Part shown: piece by piece, positions 1 to 6,669 of the stretch | Numbering within the stretch: position 1 is the stretch's first letter | Layout: the number at the start of each line of letters is the position of its first letter | Translations under genes and position numbers: made by a program | Assembly (NCBI GenBank): GCA_031273185.1 | Contig: JAISSG010000087.1 | Coordinates: 1 to 8,132 of the forward strand | Origin: Treponema sp. | Lineage (GTDB): Bacteria > Spirochaetota > Spirochaetia > Treponematales > Breznakiellaceae | Direction of reading: 5' to 3' | Length of the DNA: 8,132 bases | Notes under the pieces: generated by a model | The model's input: the letters and a program-made list of their open reading frames with translations, nothing else | Told to the model about the DNA's origin: nothing | Databases searched by the model: none

Positions 1-2
1 AA

Positions 3-392
3 ATTACCATACAAAAAAATATTGAAAAGATAACGAAATTAATGGAATCTACAGAAGAAAAAGATTTTGATTTAATGATATTGTATGTTAATATAATACT
101 GAAAGAAAATAAGGAACATTCTTTAGATGATGCATATGGTATATTATCATCAATTGAAAAAGAGGGTGTAAATAATTTTGACTGGAATTATTTAATGGCA
201 AAAGTTGATTTCCAAATGGGAATATATGACAAAGGAATAGAATATGTAAAAAAGGCGTTGGAAATAAACACTGCAAATGGTGAAGCAAAAAAATTATTTG
301 ATAAAATGAAAAATATGATAAATTATCTTAAATCAAATGATTATAAGAAAGATCAAAAAAGATATAAAACGGGAAATTATTTTTTCTTATAG
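3..392 (+). CDS. TPR-like protein, 3' end only (5' truncated by window edge)
   Basis: The reading frame is open from base 3, so this is probably the C-terminal end of a longer protein. An ATG at 42 exists but has no convincing Shine-Dalgarno sequence, and in-frame codons continue upstream of it. From that ATG, residues about 46-90 look like one tetratricopeptide repeat (NYLMAKVDFQMGIYDKGIEY, then KKALEIN). They are preceded by a helical segment that could be a second, weaker repeat. The tail is Lys/Asn/Tyr-rich and ends in NYFFL. TPRs act as protein-interaction scaffolds; no enzymatic motif is visible and the role is unknown. Base composition and codon use are extremely AT-rich, unlike every gene to the right, which suggests foreign origin or a different genomic compartment. 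The gene converges on the DUF2147 gene. Confidence 0.6.
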   Translation: MTIQKNIEKITKLMESTEEKDFDLMILYVNIILKENKEHSLDDAYGILSSIEKEGVNNFDWNYLMAKVDFQMGIYDKGIEYVKKALEINTANGEAKKLFDKMKNMINYLKSNDYKKDQKRYKTGNYFFL

Positions 393-398
393 AAAAAA
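380..398 (+). terminator. Weak AT-only hairpin after the TPR gene
   Basis: TTTTTTCT (380-387), a 3-nt loop and AGAAAAAA (391-398) form a perfect 8-bp inverted repeat that includes the TPR gene's TAG stop (390-392). An AT-rich stretch containing TTTTGTTTT follows. The A- and T-runs could serve as a weak bidirectional terminator between convergent genes. With no G-C pairs in the stem it may equally be chance in AT-rich DNA. Confidence 0.25.
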
Positions 399-459
399 AT
401 ATAATAATTTTGTTTTCTGCAAGTGGTAATTCTCAAATAGATCAGTTTACCATTTCCCT

Positions 460-969
460 CTATTCCCCCGGCCCCAGAGAGCTTGCGGTCTCCTGATCGG
501 TTTTCTGCCAGAACTGGCTGCGGCCAATGCCCAGGCCAATCTCGCCCCGCATCTCCAGCACGTCGGTCCTGTACCGCCTGCCGTCCGCCGCCCGGAATAT
601 GATCTTGCACCGGTACATCCTCCCGTCCTCGGGATTAACCACGTGGCCGCCGCTCCACTCGCCCGGCCTGACGAAGGTAAGCCCAAAAATCCAGGGGGTT
701 CCTATGACGGGCATCTGGCTTACCCTGCCGGGCAGGGGGAAGCCCTGGTAGCTGTCCCTGCACCGCACCGCTAGGGAACTGCTGGGGTACTCGGACATGG
801 AAAGGACCTTGCCGTATAGCTTTCCCCCCTCCTGGTAGATATGCCACCCGCCGGTGACCTGGCCGGTTTTTTCGTCAACGCTCAACCAGTAGCCTTCGAC
901 AGGGTCTGCGGCAAGGCGGAGACTTCCCGTGACTGCAAAAAAGAGGGCTAAAATGAGGGCCTTTTTCAT
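460..969 (-). CDS. DUF2147 family secreted protein
   Basis: This 169-aa protein has a clear N-terminal signal peptide: MKK, a hydrophobic core to about residue 17, and likely cleavage near residue 21 before DPVEGYW. The mature part matches the DUF2147 pattern: GYWLSVDEKTGQVTGG, then KLYGKVL, W-SGGHVVNPEDGRMYRCKI, and the terminal MRGEIGLGIGRSQFW block typical of the family. DUF2147 proteins are small exported beta-rich proteins of unknown biochemical function, so only a periplasmic or secreted location is inferred. The ATG (967-969) overlaps the TGA of the upstream DUF167 gene (966-968), and GAGGAG lies 7 nt upstream at 978-983. The two genes are therefore probably translationally coupled on one transcript. 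Confidence 0.85.
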   Translation of the reverse strand: MKKALILALFFAVTGSLRLAADPVEGYWLSVDEKTGQVTGGWHIYQEGGKLYGKVLSMSEYPSSSLAVRCRDSYQGFPLPGRVSQMPVIGTPWIFGLTFVRPGEWSGGHVVNPEDGRMYRCKIIFRAADGRRYRTDVLEMRGEIGLGIGRSQFWQKTDQETASSLGPGE

Positions 970-1265
970 GGCTGCTGCTCCTCAAGAATTTTTTTTAATT
1001 TTATACCACAGGCAAGCGGCAGGGCAATAGTTTTCAGCCGGGATTTTTCCCCGGCCAGCAGCGCCACGTCCCGCTTGGGGCAGCCCAGTGCTTTGGCGAG
1101 GAAGGAGGCAAGCTCGGCGTTGGCCTTGCCGTCCTGGGGCGCGGCGGCGACCCGTACCCTCAGCCGCCCGTCCTGCACGCCGGCGAATTCCGTCTTTGAG
1201 GCACCGGGAAGGGCCTTTATGGCAACGTGGATCTGGTCGCCGGCGGCGCGGCAATAGTAGCTCAT
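966..1265 (-). CDS. DUF167 / YggU family protein
   Basis: This 99-aa protein, starting MSYYCRAAGD, has the complete DUF167 (YggU) signature: IKALPGASKTEFAGV, GRLRVRVAAAPQDGKANAEL, LAKALGCPKRDV and the GEKSRLK motif. Length fits the family (about 95-105 aa). Its function is not established; the fold is a small soluble alpha/beta domain. The frame stays open to 1496, but the extra N-terminus is antisense to the metallo-hydrolase gene and does not resemble the family, so the ATG at 1263-1265 is preferred even though no clear Shine-Dalgarno precedes it. The gene overlaps the DUF2147 start by 4 nt (ATGA) and is divergent from the MBL-fold gene across 49 bp. Confidence 0.85.
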   Translation of the reverse strand: MSYYCRAAGDQIHVAIKALPGASKTEFAGVQDGRLRVRVAAAPQDGKANAELASFLAKALGCPKRDVALLAGEKSRLKTIALPLACGIKLKKILEEQQP

Positions 1266-1314
1266 TGCATTGTAGATTATTTTCGGTAATTGCTCTAAAA
1301 TACAAGGGGGCGAT

Positions 1315-2037
1315 ATGGAACTGTCTTTTTTGGGCAGGGGCGCGGGCTTTAACCCCGAAGAGGGTAGCACGGCGGCGTTCTTTGTCGATAACGGGGAACT
1401 GTTTCTCATTGATTCAGGCGAAAGCACTTTCCACGCCCTGCTGGACAGGAAAATCCTCGATTCCGTAACCGCGATCAATCTGCTCATAACCCACACCCAT
1501 TCGGATCACGTCGGCAGCCTTGGCTCGCTCATTCTCTATGCCTTTGCGGTGAAGAAGATGCCCGTCACCATTGTCACCGATGAAAGCATGGTCTTTCTTT
1601 CCAGCATCAGGCAATTGCTGAAAATATACGGCCTGACCAGGCAGATGTACCGTTTTGCCGATTCGTCGGTGTTTGACCGCAGGTACTCCCGGTTTAGCAA
1701 GATGCGCTACGTCAAAACCAGCCATTGCGACGAGCTTGCAAGCTGCGGGATCCTTTTTGAAACAAAGCAGGGCCTGGTGTTTTACTCGGGTGATATGCGC
1801 GATCCCGCCCCTCTCGTCGAAATTATCAAAAGCAGGCGAAAGATAGACAAAATATATATCGATTCCAACAACGATCGCATGGCGAAGATGCACCACATTT
1901 CAATCCACCTGTTGCACGGCATTGTTCCCCCCAGGCTTGCAGCGAAGATATATTGCATGCATGTGAACAGCAGGCAGTGCATCGCCGAGGCCGAGGCTTA
2001 CGGGTTTAATGTTGTTACGGTAGTCAAGGAAAATTAG
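1315..2037 (+). CDS. Metallo-beta-lactamase-fold hydrolase (RNase Z-like)
   Basis: This 240-aa protein has the MBL-fold landmarks in order: an N-terminal strand and glycine loop (FLGRGAGF), LIDSG at 32-35, and the metal motif THTHSDH at 59-65 (H60, H62, D64, H65). H137 lies in KTSHCDE, the bridging Asp is D160 in YSGDMRD, and H216 in CMHVN is the likely last ligand. A complete ligand set predicts an active two-metal hydrolase. The layout resembles the RNase Z/phosphodiesterase branch of the superfamily, but the protein is shorter than full RNase Z and the substrate is unknown. AAGGGGG at 1304-1310 supports this start. It diverges from the DUF167 gene, and its TAG overlaps the stop of the convergent gene to the right (shared TTAG, 2034-2037). 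Confidence 0.85.
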   Translation: MELSFLGRGAGFNPEEGSTAAFFVDNGELFLIDSGESTFHALLDRKILDSVTAINLLITHTHSDHVGSLGSLILYAFAVKKMPVTIVTDESMVFLSSIRQLLKIYGLTRQMYRFADSSVFDRRYSRFSKMRYVKTSHCDELASCGILFETKQGLVFYSGDMRDPAPLVEIIKSRRKIDKIYIDSNNDRMAKMHHISIHLLHGIVPPRLAAKIYCMHVNSRQCIAEAEAYGFNVVTVVKEN

Positions 2038-2615
2038 TTTTTCGGCAGCCATTGCAGCGCCCCGATTTTCCACTCGAATGAATAGCCGTCCCAGCCGCAG
2101 CCGGGCAGGGGGCGAAGGCTCATGTTCGCCAGCGCCGCGGCGCGAAAGGAAACGTGCGGCGGGTCGGGCCGGAGATGCCCGTTGCAAGCGGCCTGTACCA
2201 CCGCCGCGCCGACGACCGGCGGCGAAATGCGGCAGAGCACGGTATCGCCGCTGGCCTCAAAGAAGCTGCCGGGCGGTTCCATGTTCAGGCTTGGCCCGAA
2301 AACGGAAAGCGTTGCGCTGCCGGGGGCGACGGGAAGGGCGGCTGTGCCAGGCGGCCCGGCGACGCATTTGCCGCCGCATTGGTTGACGTGCTCCCGCAGG
2401 GAGCGGGCCAGGGCTTTCAGTTCCGCGCCCGCAATGGGGCGCTTGGTTACCGCGAGGGGGGCAACCCAGGGGAACGACCAGGCCCCGTGAAGGCCGGCGG
2501 CGAACAGCGAGGCGCTCCATGCGTGCAGCAGCCGGCGGGCGTCGCGGTGCGGGACGAGGACGAGCAGCCGCAGGACAGGGCATCGGCTCGTAGCCTGGCT
2601 GTCGATGGTTTTCAA
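2034..2615 (-). CDS. Hypothetical protein with weak 2H phosphoesterase-like features
   Basis: This 193-aa protein begins at a TTG codon (2613-2615) supported by AGGGG 9 nt upstream. No ATG occurs before residue 112, so an internal start would lose more than half the protein. I do not recognise the family with certainty. Features recall the two-lobed LigT/2H fold: an N-terminal strand (VLRLLVLVPH), a tract FPWVAPLAVTK where the first HxT motif would sit (here A55-V56-T57, His absent), a clear HVS at 154-156 in RPDPPHVSF, and a terminal strand (FEWKIGALQWL). With only one of two catalytic His motifs visible it could be a degenerate 2H protein or an unrelated lineage-specific protein. The ending overlaps the MBL-fold gene stop by 4 nt; the 5' end diverges from the next gene across 40 bp. 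Confidence 0.6.
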   Translation of the reverse strand: MKTIDSQATSRCPVLRLLVLVPHRDARRLLHAWSASLFAAGLHGAWSFPWVAPLAVTKRPIAGAELKALARSLREHVNQCGGKCVAGPPGTAALPVAPGSATLSVFGPSLNMEPPGSFFEASGDTVLCRISPPVVGAAVVQAACNGHLRPDPPHVSFRAAALANMSLRPLPGCGWDGYSFEWKIGALQWLPKN

Positions 2616-2624
2616 AATCGGAAT

Positions 2625-2629
2625 CCCCT
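2625..2629 (-). promoter_or_regulatory. Ribosome binding site setting the TTG start
   Basis: Read on the minus strand, AGGGG stands 9 nt before the TTG at 2615. It is the only good Shine-Dalgarno in this short divergent region for the leftward gene and decides the non-ATG start. Confidence 0.5.
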
Positions 2630-2631
2630 GC

Positions 2632-2643
2632 TAGTATATACTA
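2632..2643. promoter_or_regulatory. Perfect 12-bp palindrome in a 40-bp divergent intergenic region
   Basis: TAGTATATACTA is fully self-complementary and lies between the leftward TTG-start gene and the rightward ATG at 2656. Its TA-rich centre could serve as a shared promoter (-10-like) or as an operator for a dimeric regulator. No matching -35 boxes were obvious on either strand. Confidence 0.35.
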
Positions 2644-2655
2644 TGAGGGGATAAT

Positions 2656-3435
2656 ATGAAATATACGACACAAATGCTGGTAGAACGTTTTACCGGGGTT
2701 ATTTCCCAATGGCCGGGCGTTGAGTGCATAACCTTAAACGAGGCAGCCCTGGCGGATATCCTGGACCCGTACTTCGCCCTGATACTTGACGTGTTTTTCT
2801 CCGCGCCCATCCCCGTCGCGCAGCAGCGATGCCAGGTCTACGGCAGCGACGTGGGAGCTTTTGAAAGCTCCGGCCAGAACGAGAAGGATCGCTTCCTCAT
2901 CGGCGACATTCCCGTGCGGCTGGAATACAAGAATATCGGGAAAATAGAGGAACTGGTTTCCATCGCCGACACGAACGTCGATTCCCTGTGGCTGATCAAG
3001 GATTCGGGGACTTACGGCTTTTACCGGCTGGCGAACGGGGACATTGTATTTTCCAGGGGTGCCTGGATTCACGACATACGAAAACGGCTGGAGAATATTG
3101 GAGAGGCATTCTGGCTGGAGACGAGGGGCGCGGCCCAATCAAAAATGGAGCATTTTCTGTCTGATCTGGGGGCCGCCTCCTTCCAGGGGGACGAGTTTCA
3201 TTACCTTTTGGCGTCGGCGGGTTTTATCAAGACGGCCTGCCTTGTCCTGTTCTGCATTAACAAGCGCTTCGAGCCCTCGCACCGGGCCTATTACAGGCAG
3301 GTGCTTGATCTATCCGTTTTGCCCAAGTCGTTTCCCGCGCAACTGGAAAACTTCCTTGGTGCCGAGCCCGGCGCGCCAATGGAAAGAAGGTTCAAGCTGG
3401 CAACGCTTATAGCCAAGGGCATTGTCGCGCTGTAA
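2656..3435 (+). CDS. Nucleotidyltransferase-like protein (possibly DUF4037 type)
   Basis: This 259-aa protein starts at an ATG preceded by GAGGGG (2645-2650, 5-nt spacing). There is no classical GSxxxG signature. The N-terminal half carries acidic motifs in the order expected for a divergent polymerase-beta-like nucleotidyltransferase: DPYFALILDVFF (37-48), YGSDVGAFE (62-70), and DIPVRLEY (84-91). The C-terminal half (about 135-235) is helical with aromatic and charged residues (FHYLLASAGFIKTACLVLFC, then FEPSHRAYYRQVL), as in kinase/KNTase-type accessory domains. Substrate unknown. The assignment is inference from motif spacing; a structure-based search would decide it. Its TAA is directly followed by the ATG of the lipoprotein gene (TAAATG), so it is the first gene of a tight operon that ends with tatD. 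Confidence 0.6.
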   Translation: MKYTTQMLVERFTGVISQWPGVECITLNEAALADILDPYFALILDVFFSAPIPVAQQRCQVYGSDVGAFESSGQNEKDRFLIGDIPVRLEYKNIGKIEELVSIADTNVDSLWLIKDSGTYGFYRLANGDIVFSRGAWIHDIRKRLENIGEAFWLETRGAAQSKMEHFLSDLGAASFQGDEFHYLLASAGFIKTACLVLFCINKRFEPSHRAYYRQVLDLSVLPKSFPAQLENFLGAEPGAPMERRFKLATLIAKGIVAL

Positions 3436-5127
3436 ATGATTTTCCGTTGCCGGGCAACTAAATGCCTGCTGCTTGCGCTTTCCGTTCTCATGGCTTCGTG
3501 CGGGCCAAAGCCCCGGCAGGTCTCGTTTTCGGTTCCTGGCTCGAATCAGGTTCTGCTGGGCTTGAGCCGAGAGGCTGCGGAAGGGAGGCTGGATTTTTCC
3601 AGGCCGAAAAAACTCGAATACGTGTTTGGCTCTCCCCCCCTGGCATCGCCGCCCGCATCCATCGAGATTGGGTATGCGCTGGATGTTCCCGCCGGGGCCG
3701 CATTGCCGCAGCCTGTTCTGGAAATTGGGGGTGATTATTGGGCGCTGCCGGGGATCGATTTGGGCAGCGCCTCTGCGGGCGGGGTGTTCCACTACGCCGT
3801 TCCCGTTGCCGATCCTGTCCCCCTGCGATTCAGCATATTCATTGGGGGCAGTGTTGACAGGGGCAGTGGTTCGCGTGGCGCCGCTCCCGTCCTGCGGATT
3901 CGCTCCGTTGCGTTCAGGGATCGCTGGTTTGGCTTTTGTCGCCTGGGCGACTCATCCGGCGATACCGTGCACCTCAGCCCCTTTGTGTCCCGGCGGGCCG
4001 CCGATTCCGCCTGGGTGATAGACATGGGCGCGGTTATGGCATCTGGGTTGCCTGGCGTGCCGGCGGGCCTGTTTCCCGCTGTCTCGGCTGATCTCCCGCC
4101 GGGAGAAGGGGCCGTCCTTGACGCTGGCCGCCGCCGTTTTACGGCCTTGCCCCGCCTTGGGCGGCTGAAGGTTCCCCCGCCGCTGCTTGCCCCCGCTGAG
4201 GGGACGCTGGCGTTGTCAGGGGATCGCGCCGGGTCTTTCCGCGTTGCTTATGAGCGGGTACCCGGCTTTCCCGATCCGATTGCGGCTGACCCCGGCATGG
4301 TGCTTGCCTGGCCGCAGGATCGCTGGCGCGACAGCCGCTACGAGGTGTTCCGCTGGGAAGGCTTTCCCTCCCTGCTGATCTTTGACACTGCCGATTACGC
4401 GGTGCAGGATCGGATGCTCAAGCGGCTGGCGTTTTTTGTCGAGAAGGCAGGCTTCCGGGGCAGGCTTGCCCGCGATGGCGAGATTGCCGACCTTCACGGC
4501 TGGAACGCCCACGACTACCAAGCCGCCGACCTTGCCCGCTTTTTCCGGGAGGCCCGCAAGGTGAGCTTCCCGCTGCTTGCCGAGGAGAGGGAGCTTGAGC
4601 GCATGCTGTTAAGCGCGGGCATTGTCCGCGAATCAGGCGGCGGCATACAGGCCGGGGAGGGGGGGATTGTCTCGGTGTCGAGGGAATCGGACGAATACGT
4701 TCGCCATCGCTTCATGGCCCCCGAGGGCTTCCACGGCCTGTTCTTTATCGACGATGATTTCCGCGACTTCAGCCGCCGTCGCTGGCAGCAGCTTGCGGCA
4801 GCGCCGAGGCGGTTTATAATTTCATATTTCGGCTTTCAGCAATACGATACATCCGACGAGTATCTGGTGATCAACGAATTCATGGCGCACGTTTTGCAGC
4901 AGCAGGTTTCCCAGGCAGGCCATTACTTTGGAACCCAACTGCCGTCGCGGCTTGAGGATTCGGAGCGGCGGCGCTGGGACCTTCCCCAAAAGGATCAGGC
5001 GACCGGCTCGTGGCCTGTTCTTGCGGCGGCGTTTGCCCGCGAGGCGCAGGCCTTTTCCGACTATGTGGGCGAGCGCTGGGGCCTGGCCGCCGGCAGGGTG
5101 AGCCTGGTAACGGTCAGCCAACCCTAG
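3436..5127 (+). CDS. Large lipoprotein resembling a degenerate zinc metallopeptidase
   Basis: This 563-aa protein has a lipoprotein signal peptide: basic N-terminus, hydrophobic residues 11-20, and lipobox LMASC with Cys22 as the predicted lipidated residue, matching the relaxed spirochaete lipobox. Residues about 30-260 are Gly/Pro/Ala-rich with beta-type patterning, suggesting one or two beta-sandwich domains. The C-terminal third (about 310-563) is better structured. It contains MAPEGFHGLFFIDDDFRDF, in which P429-E430-G-F-H433 occupies the place of an HExxH zinc motif with the first His changed to Pro. N480-E481 in YLVINEFMAH lies 48 residues downstream, where a gluzincin third ligand could sit. 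The protein may be an inactive relative of a surface peptidase; this is inference. It begins immediately after the previous stop, and tatD begins 2 nt after its TAG. Confidence 0.65.
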   Translation: MIFRCRATKCLLLALSVLMASCGPKPRQVSFSVPGSNQVLLGLSREAAEGRLDFSRPKKLEYVFGSPPLASPPASIEIGYALDVPAGAALPQPVLEIGGDYWALPGIDLGSASAGGVFHYAVPVADPVPLRFSIFIGGSVDRGSGSRGAAPVLRIRSVAFRDRWFGFCRLGDSSGDTVHLSPFVSRRAADSAWVIDMGAVMASGLPGVPAGLFPAVSADLPPGEGAVLDAGRRRFTALPRLGRLKVPPPLLAPAEGTLALSGDRAGSFRVAYERVPGFPDPIAADPGMVLAWPQDRWRDSRYEVFRWEGFPSLLIFDTADYAVQDRMLKRLAFFVEKAGFRGRLARDGEIADLHGWNAHDYQAADLARFFREARKVSFPLLAEERELERMLLSAGIVRESGGGIQAGEGGIVSVSRESDEYVRHRFMAPEGFHGLFFIDDDFRDFSRRRWQQLAAAPRRFIISYFGFQQYDTSDEYLVINEFMAHVLQQQVSQAGHYFGTQLPSRLEDSERRRWDLPQKDQATGSWPVLAAAFAREAQAFSDYVGERWGLAAGRVSLVTVSQP

Positions 5128-5129
5128 CT

Positions 5130-5924
5130 ATGCTTGCCGACGCCCACTGCCACCCGTTTGACCTGGCGGCCTGCTTCCCTGCCGCCGAAGGCGAGCGGCG
5201 GCGGCTTGGGGTTGTCTGCGCCGCCAGTGCCACTACCATGGAAGAATTTGAATACTGCGAGGAACTTTCGCGGCAGGCAGGGGAACAGGCCCCGCTCTTG
5301 CCCTGCTTTGCCGTGCATCCGCAATTACCAATGAGCAGTGAGCAATTAGCAATGAGCAATGGACTAAAAGTTCTGGATGTGCTGGCGGGGCAGGGGCGGC
5401 TGACGGCGGTGGGGGAGACGGGGTTTGATCTGTACAATGCGGCGTTTCGGGAAACCGAGGCAGTTCAGGACGAATTGTTTGCCGCACATCTTGAGGCGGC
5501 GTTGTGTTACGATCTGCCGCTGGTGATCCATGTGCGCCGTGCCATGCATAAGATTTTTGCCCATGCCCCGGCGCTGAAGAGGTGCAGGGCGGTTGTTTTT
5601 CATTCCTGGCCCGGCACGGCGGGGGAGGGGGATGCCTTGCTCAGGCGGGGTATCAACGCCTTTTTTTCGTTCGGTACAACCATCATGCTTAACCACCGCG
5701 AGGCGATGCGTTGTTGTGCCGCCTTTCCCGCCAGCCGCCTGCTTGCCGAGACCGATGCGCCGTTTCAGCCCCTGCGAGGCAGGGAATTTTCCAGCTACGC
5801 CGACCTTGTTGCCGTGCTGGAGACAATGGCATCCCTGCGGCGAGAGGCCGGGAGCGAGGGCTTAACTGTCGCGGAAATGGAAAATGTTATTGAAAGGAAT
5901 TTTCGCGCCGCATTTGGCGTGTAA
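5130..5924 (+). CDS. tatD: TatD family metal-dependent hydrolase
   Basis: This 264-aa protein has the family's usual length and all metal ligands of the TIM-barrel amidohydrolase fold: DAHCH (H6, H8), VGETGFD (E96), VIHVR (H134), VFHSW (H158) and AETDAPF (D209). TatD proteins are cytoplasmic Mg-dependent 3'-5' exonucleases/DNases linked to DNA repair and turnover. The ATG at 5130, 2 nt after the lipoprotein stop, gives the canonical (M)LADAHCHPFD start; the frame is open upstream to 5010 but that part is antifamily sequence inside the lipoprotein gene. No Shine-Dalgarno is evident, so coupling to the upstream gene is likely. Residues about 64-77 are encoded by a heptanucleotide repeat block inserted in frame, after the VHP of the third strand and before VGE. 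The call could be a TatD paralogue rather than the main tatD. Confidence 0.88.
   Translation: MLADAHCHPFDLAACFPAAEGERRRLGVVCAASATTMEEFEYCEELSRQAGEQAPLLPCFAVHPQLPMSSEQLAMSNGLKVLDVLAGQGRLTAVGETGFDLYNAAFRETEAVQDELFAAHLEAALCYDLPLVIHVRRAMHKIFAHAPALKRCRAVVFHSWPGTAGEGDALLRRGINAFFSFGTTIMLNHREAMRCCAAFPASRLLAETDAPFQPLRGREFSSYADLVAVLETMASLRREAGSEGLTVAEMENVIERNFRAAFGV
5319..5360 (+). repeat. Heptanucleotide repeat block inside tatD
   Basis: Six consecutive 7-nt units of consensus NAGCAAT occupy 42 nt. The four central and right units (5333-5360: GAGCAGT, GAGCAAT, TAGCAAT, GAGCAAT) are near-perfect; the first two (CCGCAAT, TACCAAT) are degenerate. Six heptads equal exactly 14 codons, so the tatD frame is preserved. 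The encoded stretch is about QLPMSSEQLAMSNG, in a loop region of the barrel. Confidence 0.75.
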
Positions 5925-5938
5925 AGGTGCGGGGGTAT

Positions 5939-6344
5939 TTAGCTAGTTTCAAATAATTCCGGCATTTTTTCCCGCATGAATGTTTTGATGTCTGTGGCAA
6001 AGTGCAAAGCCCTGACCATATCCTCTTCTATTATTTCCATAGTAACCGGGGTAGCGGGGCTGTACTCCATACTCGGTCAAGATTATGCATTGCTGTTTTA
6101 TCTGCCCAAAGTCCGGGTTTGCCGTTTCACAGAGGGCGACCAGTTTTGCCAAATCATGAATGTAAGGCGGTTCTTGTCCCTGTGAAACAAGAAAAGCCTT
6201 GAGGTATTTCTCGGCAAATTGCTGGCAGTGATAACAGACTATTTCATGCGGTGTAGGTCGCATGGTTTTTGCGGTATGTTCCGCCAAAGCCAAGTCCCTG
6301 TCAGCAAATGCAATCCACTGTCGTGCTTCTGCCTCATGCGGCAT
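5939..6344 (-). pseudogene. HEPN-domain protein (MNT/HEPN toxin), frameshifted near C-terminus
   Basis: From the ATG at 6344 the frame encodes a typical HEPN domain: WIAFADRDLALAEH (10-23), YHCQQFAEKYLKAFLV (38-53), PPYIHDLAKLVALC (59-72), and the conserved RYP (97-99). After RYP this frame gives an atypical Gly/His/Asn-rich tail and stops at 5949. The +1 frame encodes the expected family ending, VTMEIIEEDMVRALHFATD and on to a TAA at 5939-5941. Removing one C from the CCCC run (GGGG on the plus strand, 6048-6051) joins them into a continuous 134-aa HEPN protein. This is therefore a one-base insertion, or a sequencing error. HEPN partners of MNT are RNase-type toxins silenced by AMPylation in type VII systems. 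The start overlaps the MNT gene by 11 nt, so the pair is one transcription unit. A 131-aa altered product could still be made. Confidence 0.75.
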
Positions 6345-6663
6345 AGATCAATATCCCTTCCCTGGCGATTTTTCGCTCAAGCGTCGGGGCGGCCTTTCGC
6401 TCCAGGTACCGGCTTCTTTTTATCACCAGCAAATCAAGGGGCATTGACTGGTGTTCGCCTATCGCAAGCCGTATCTTGATTGCGGCCTCTATGTCACGCA
6501 GTTGCACTTCGTCTTTGAGTACGACAAATAGATCAAGGTCGGAATCTTTATGGGGAGTGCCGTAAGCGTAGGAACCGAAAAGGTAGATTTGTTCCACTGG
6601 AACGGCATTGATGATGAGTTCCTTGAGTTTGTCCAGTTCTGCCCGAACTGCCGTATCCATCAT
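6334..6663 (-). CDS. MNT-type minimal nucleotidyltransferase (antitoxin)
   Basis: This 109-aa protein carries the MNT signature IYLFGSYAYGTPHKDSDLDL (residues 26-45): G30-S31, then catalytic D42 and D44 in DSDLDL, with D77 in PLDLLV as the probable third carboxylate. The active site therefore looks intact. MntA-like proteins transfer AMP to the HEPN toxin's tyrosine and silence it (known for the MNT/HEPN, type VII pairs). Two tandem ATGs (6663 and 6660) can start it. The open frame extends upstream to 6810, but that extension translates the heptad repeats and is not family sequence. Its stop lies inside the start of the HEPN gene (overlap 6334-6344), the usual MNT-then-HEPN order. The antitoxin gene appears intact while the toxin gene is frameshifted. 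Confidence 0.85.
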   Translation of the reverse strand: MMDTAVRAELDKLKELIINAVPVEQIYLFGSYAYGTPHKDSDLDLFVVLKDEVQLRDIEAAIKIRLAIGEHQSMPLDLLVIKRSRYLERKAAPTLERKIAREGILIYAA

Positions 6664-6669
6664 GCTAGC

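Noticed and set aside
1296..1301. TAAAAT as -10 box for the MBL-fold gene
   Set aside because: The predicted transcription start would fall within the Shine-Dalgarno and no -35 of reasonable quality lies 17 nt upstream.
1266..1496. N-terminal extension of the DUF167 protein
   Set aside because: It is antisense to the start of the MBL-fold gene and has no DUF167 similarity.
2078..2654. Long plus-strand frames across the 2034-2615 region
   Set aside because: They are Arg/Gly/Ala-rich shadow frames typical of GC-rich antisense DNA and match no family; the minus-strand frame has a ribosome site and fits the neighbouring stops.
5010..5129. Earlier TatD start
   Set aside because: The segment lies within the lipoprotein gene and does not match TatD, which begins with the DAHCH strand.
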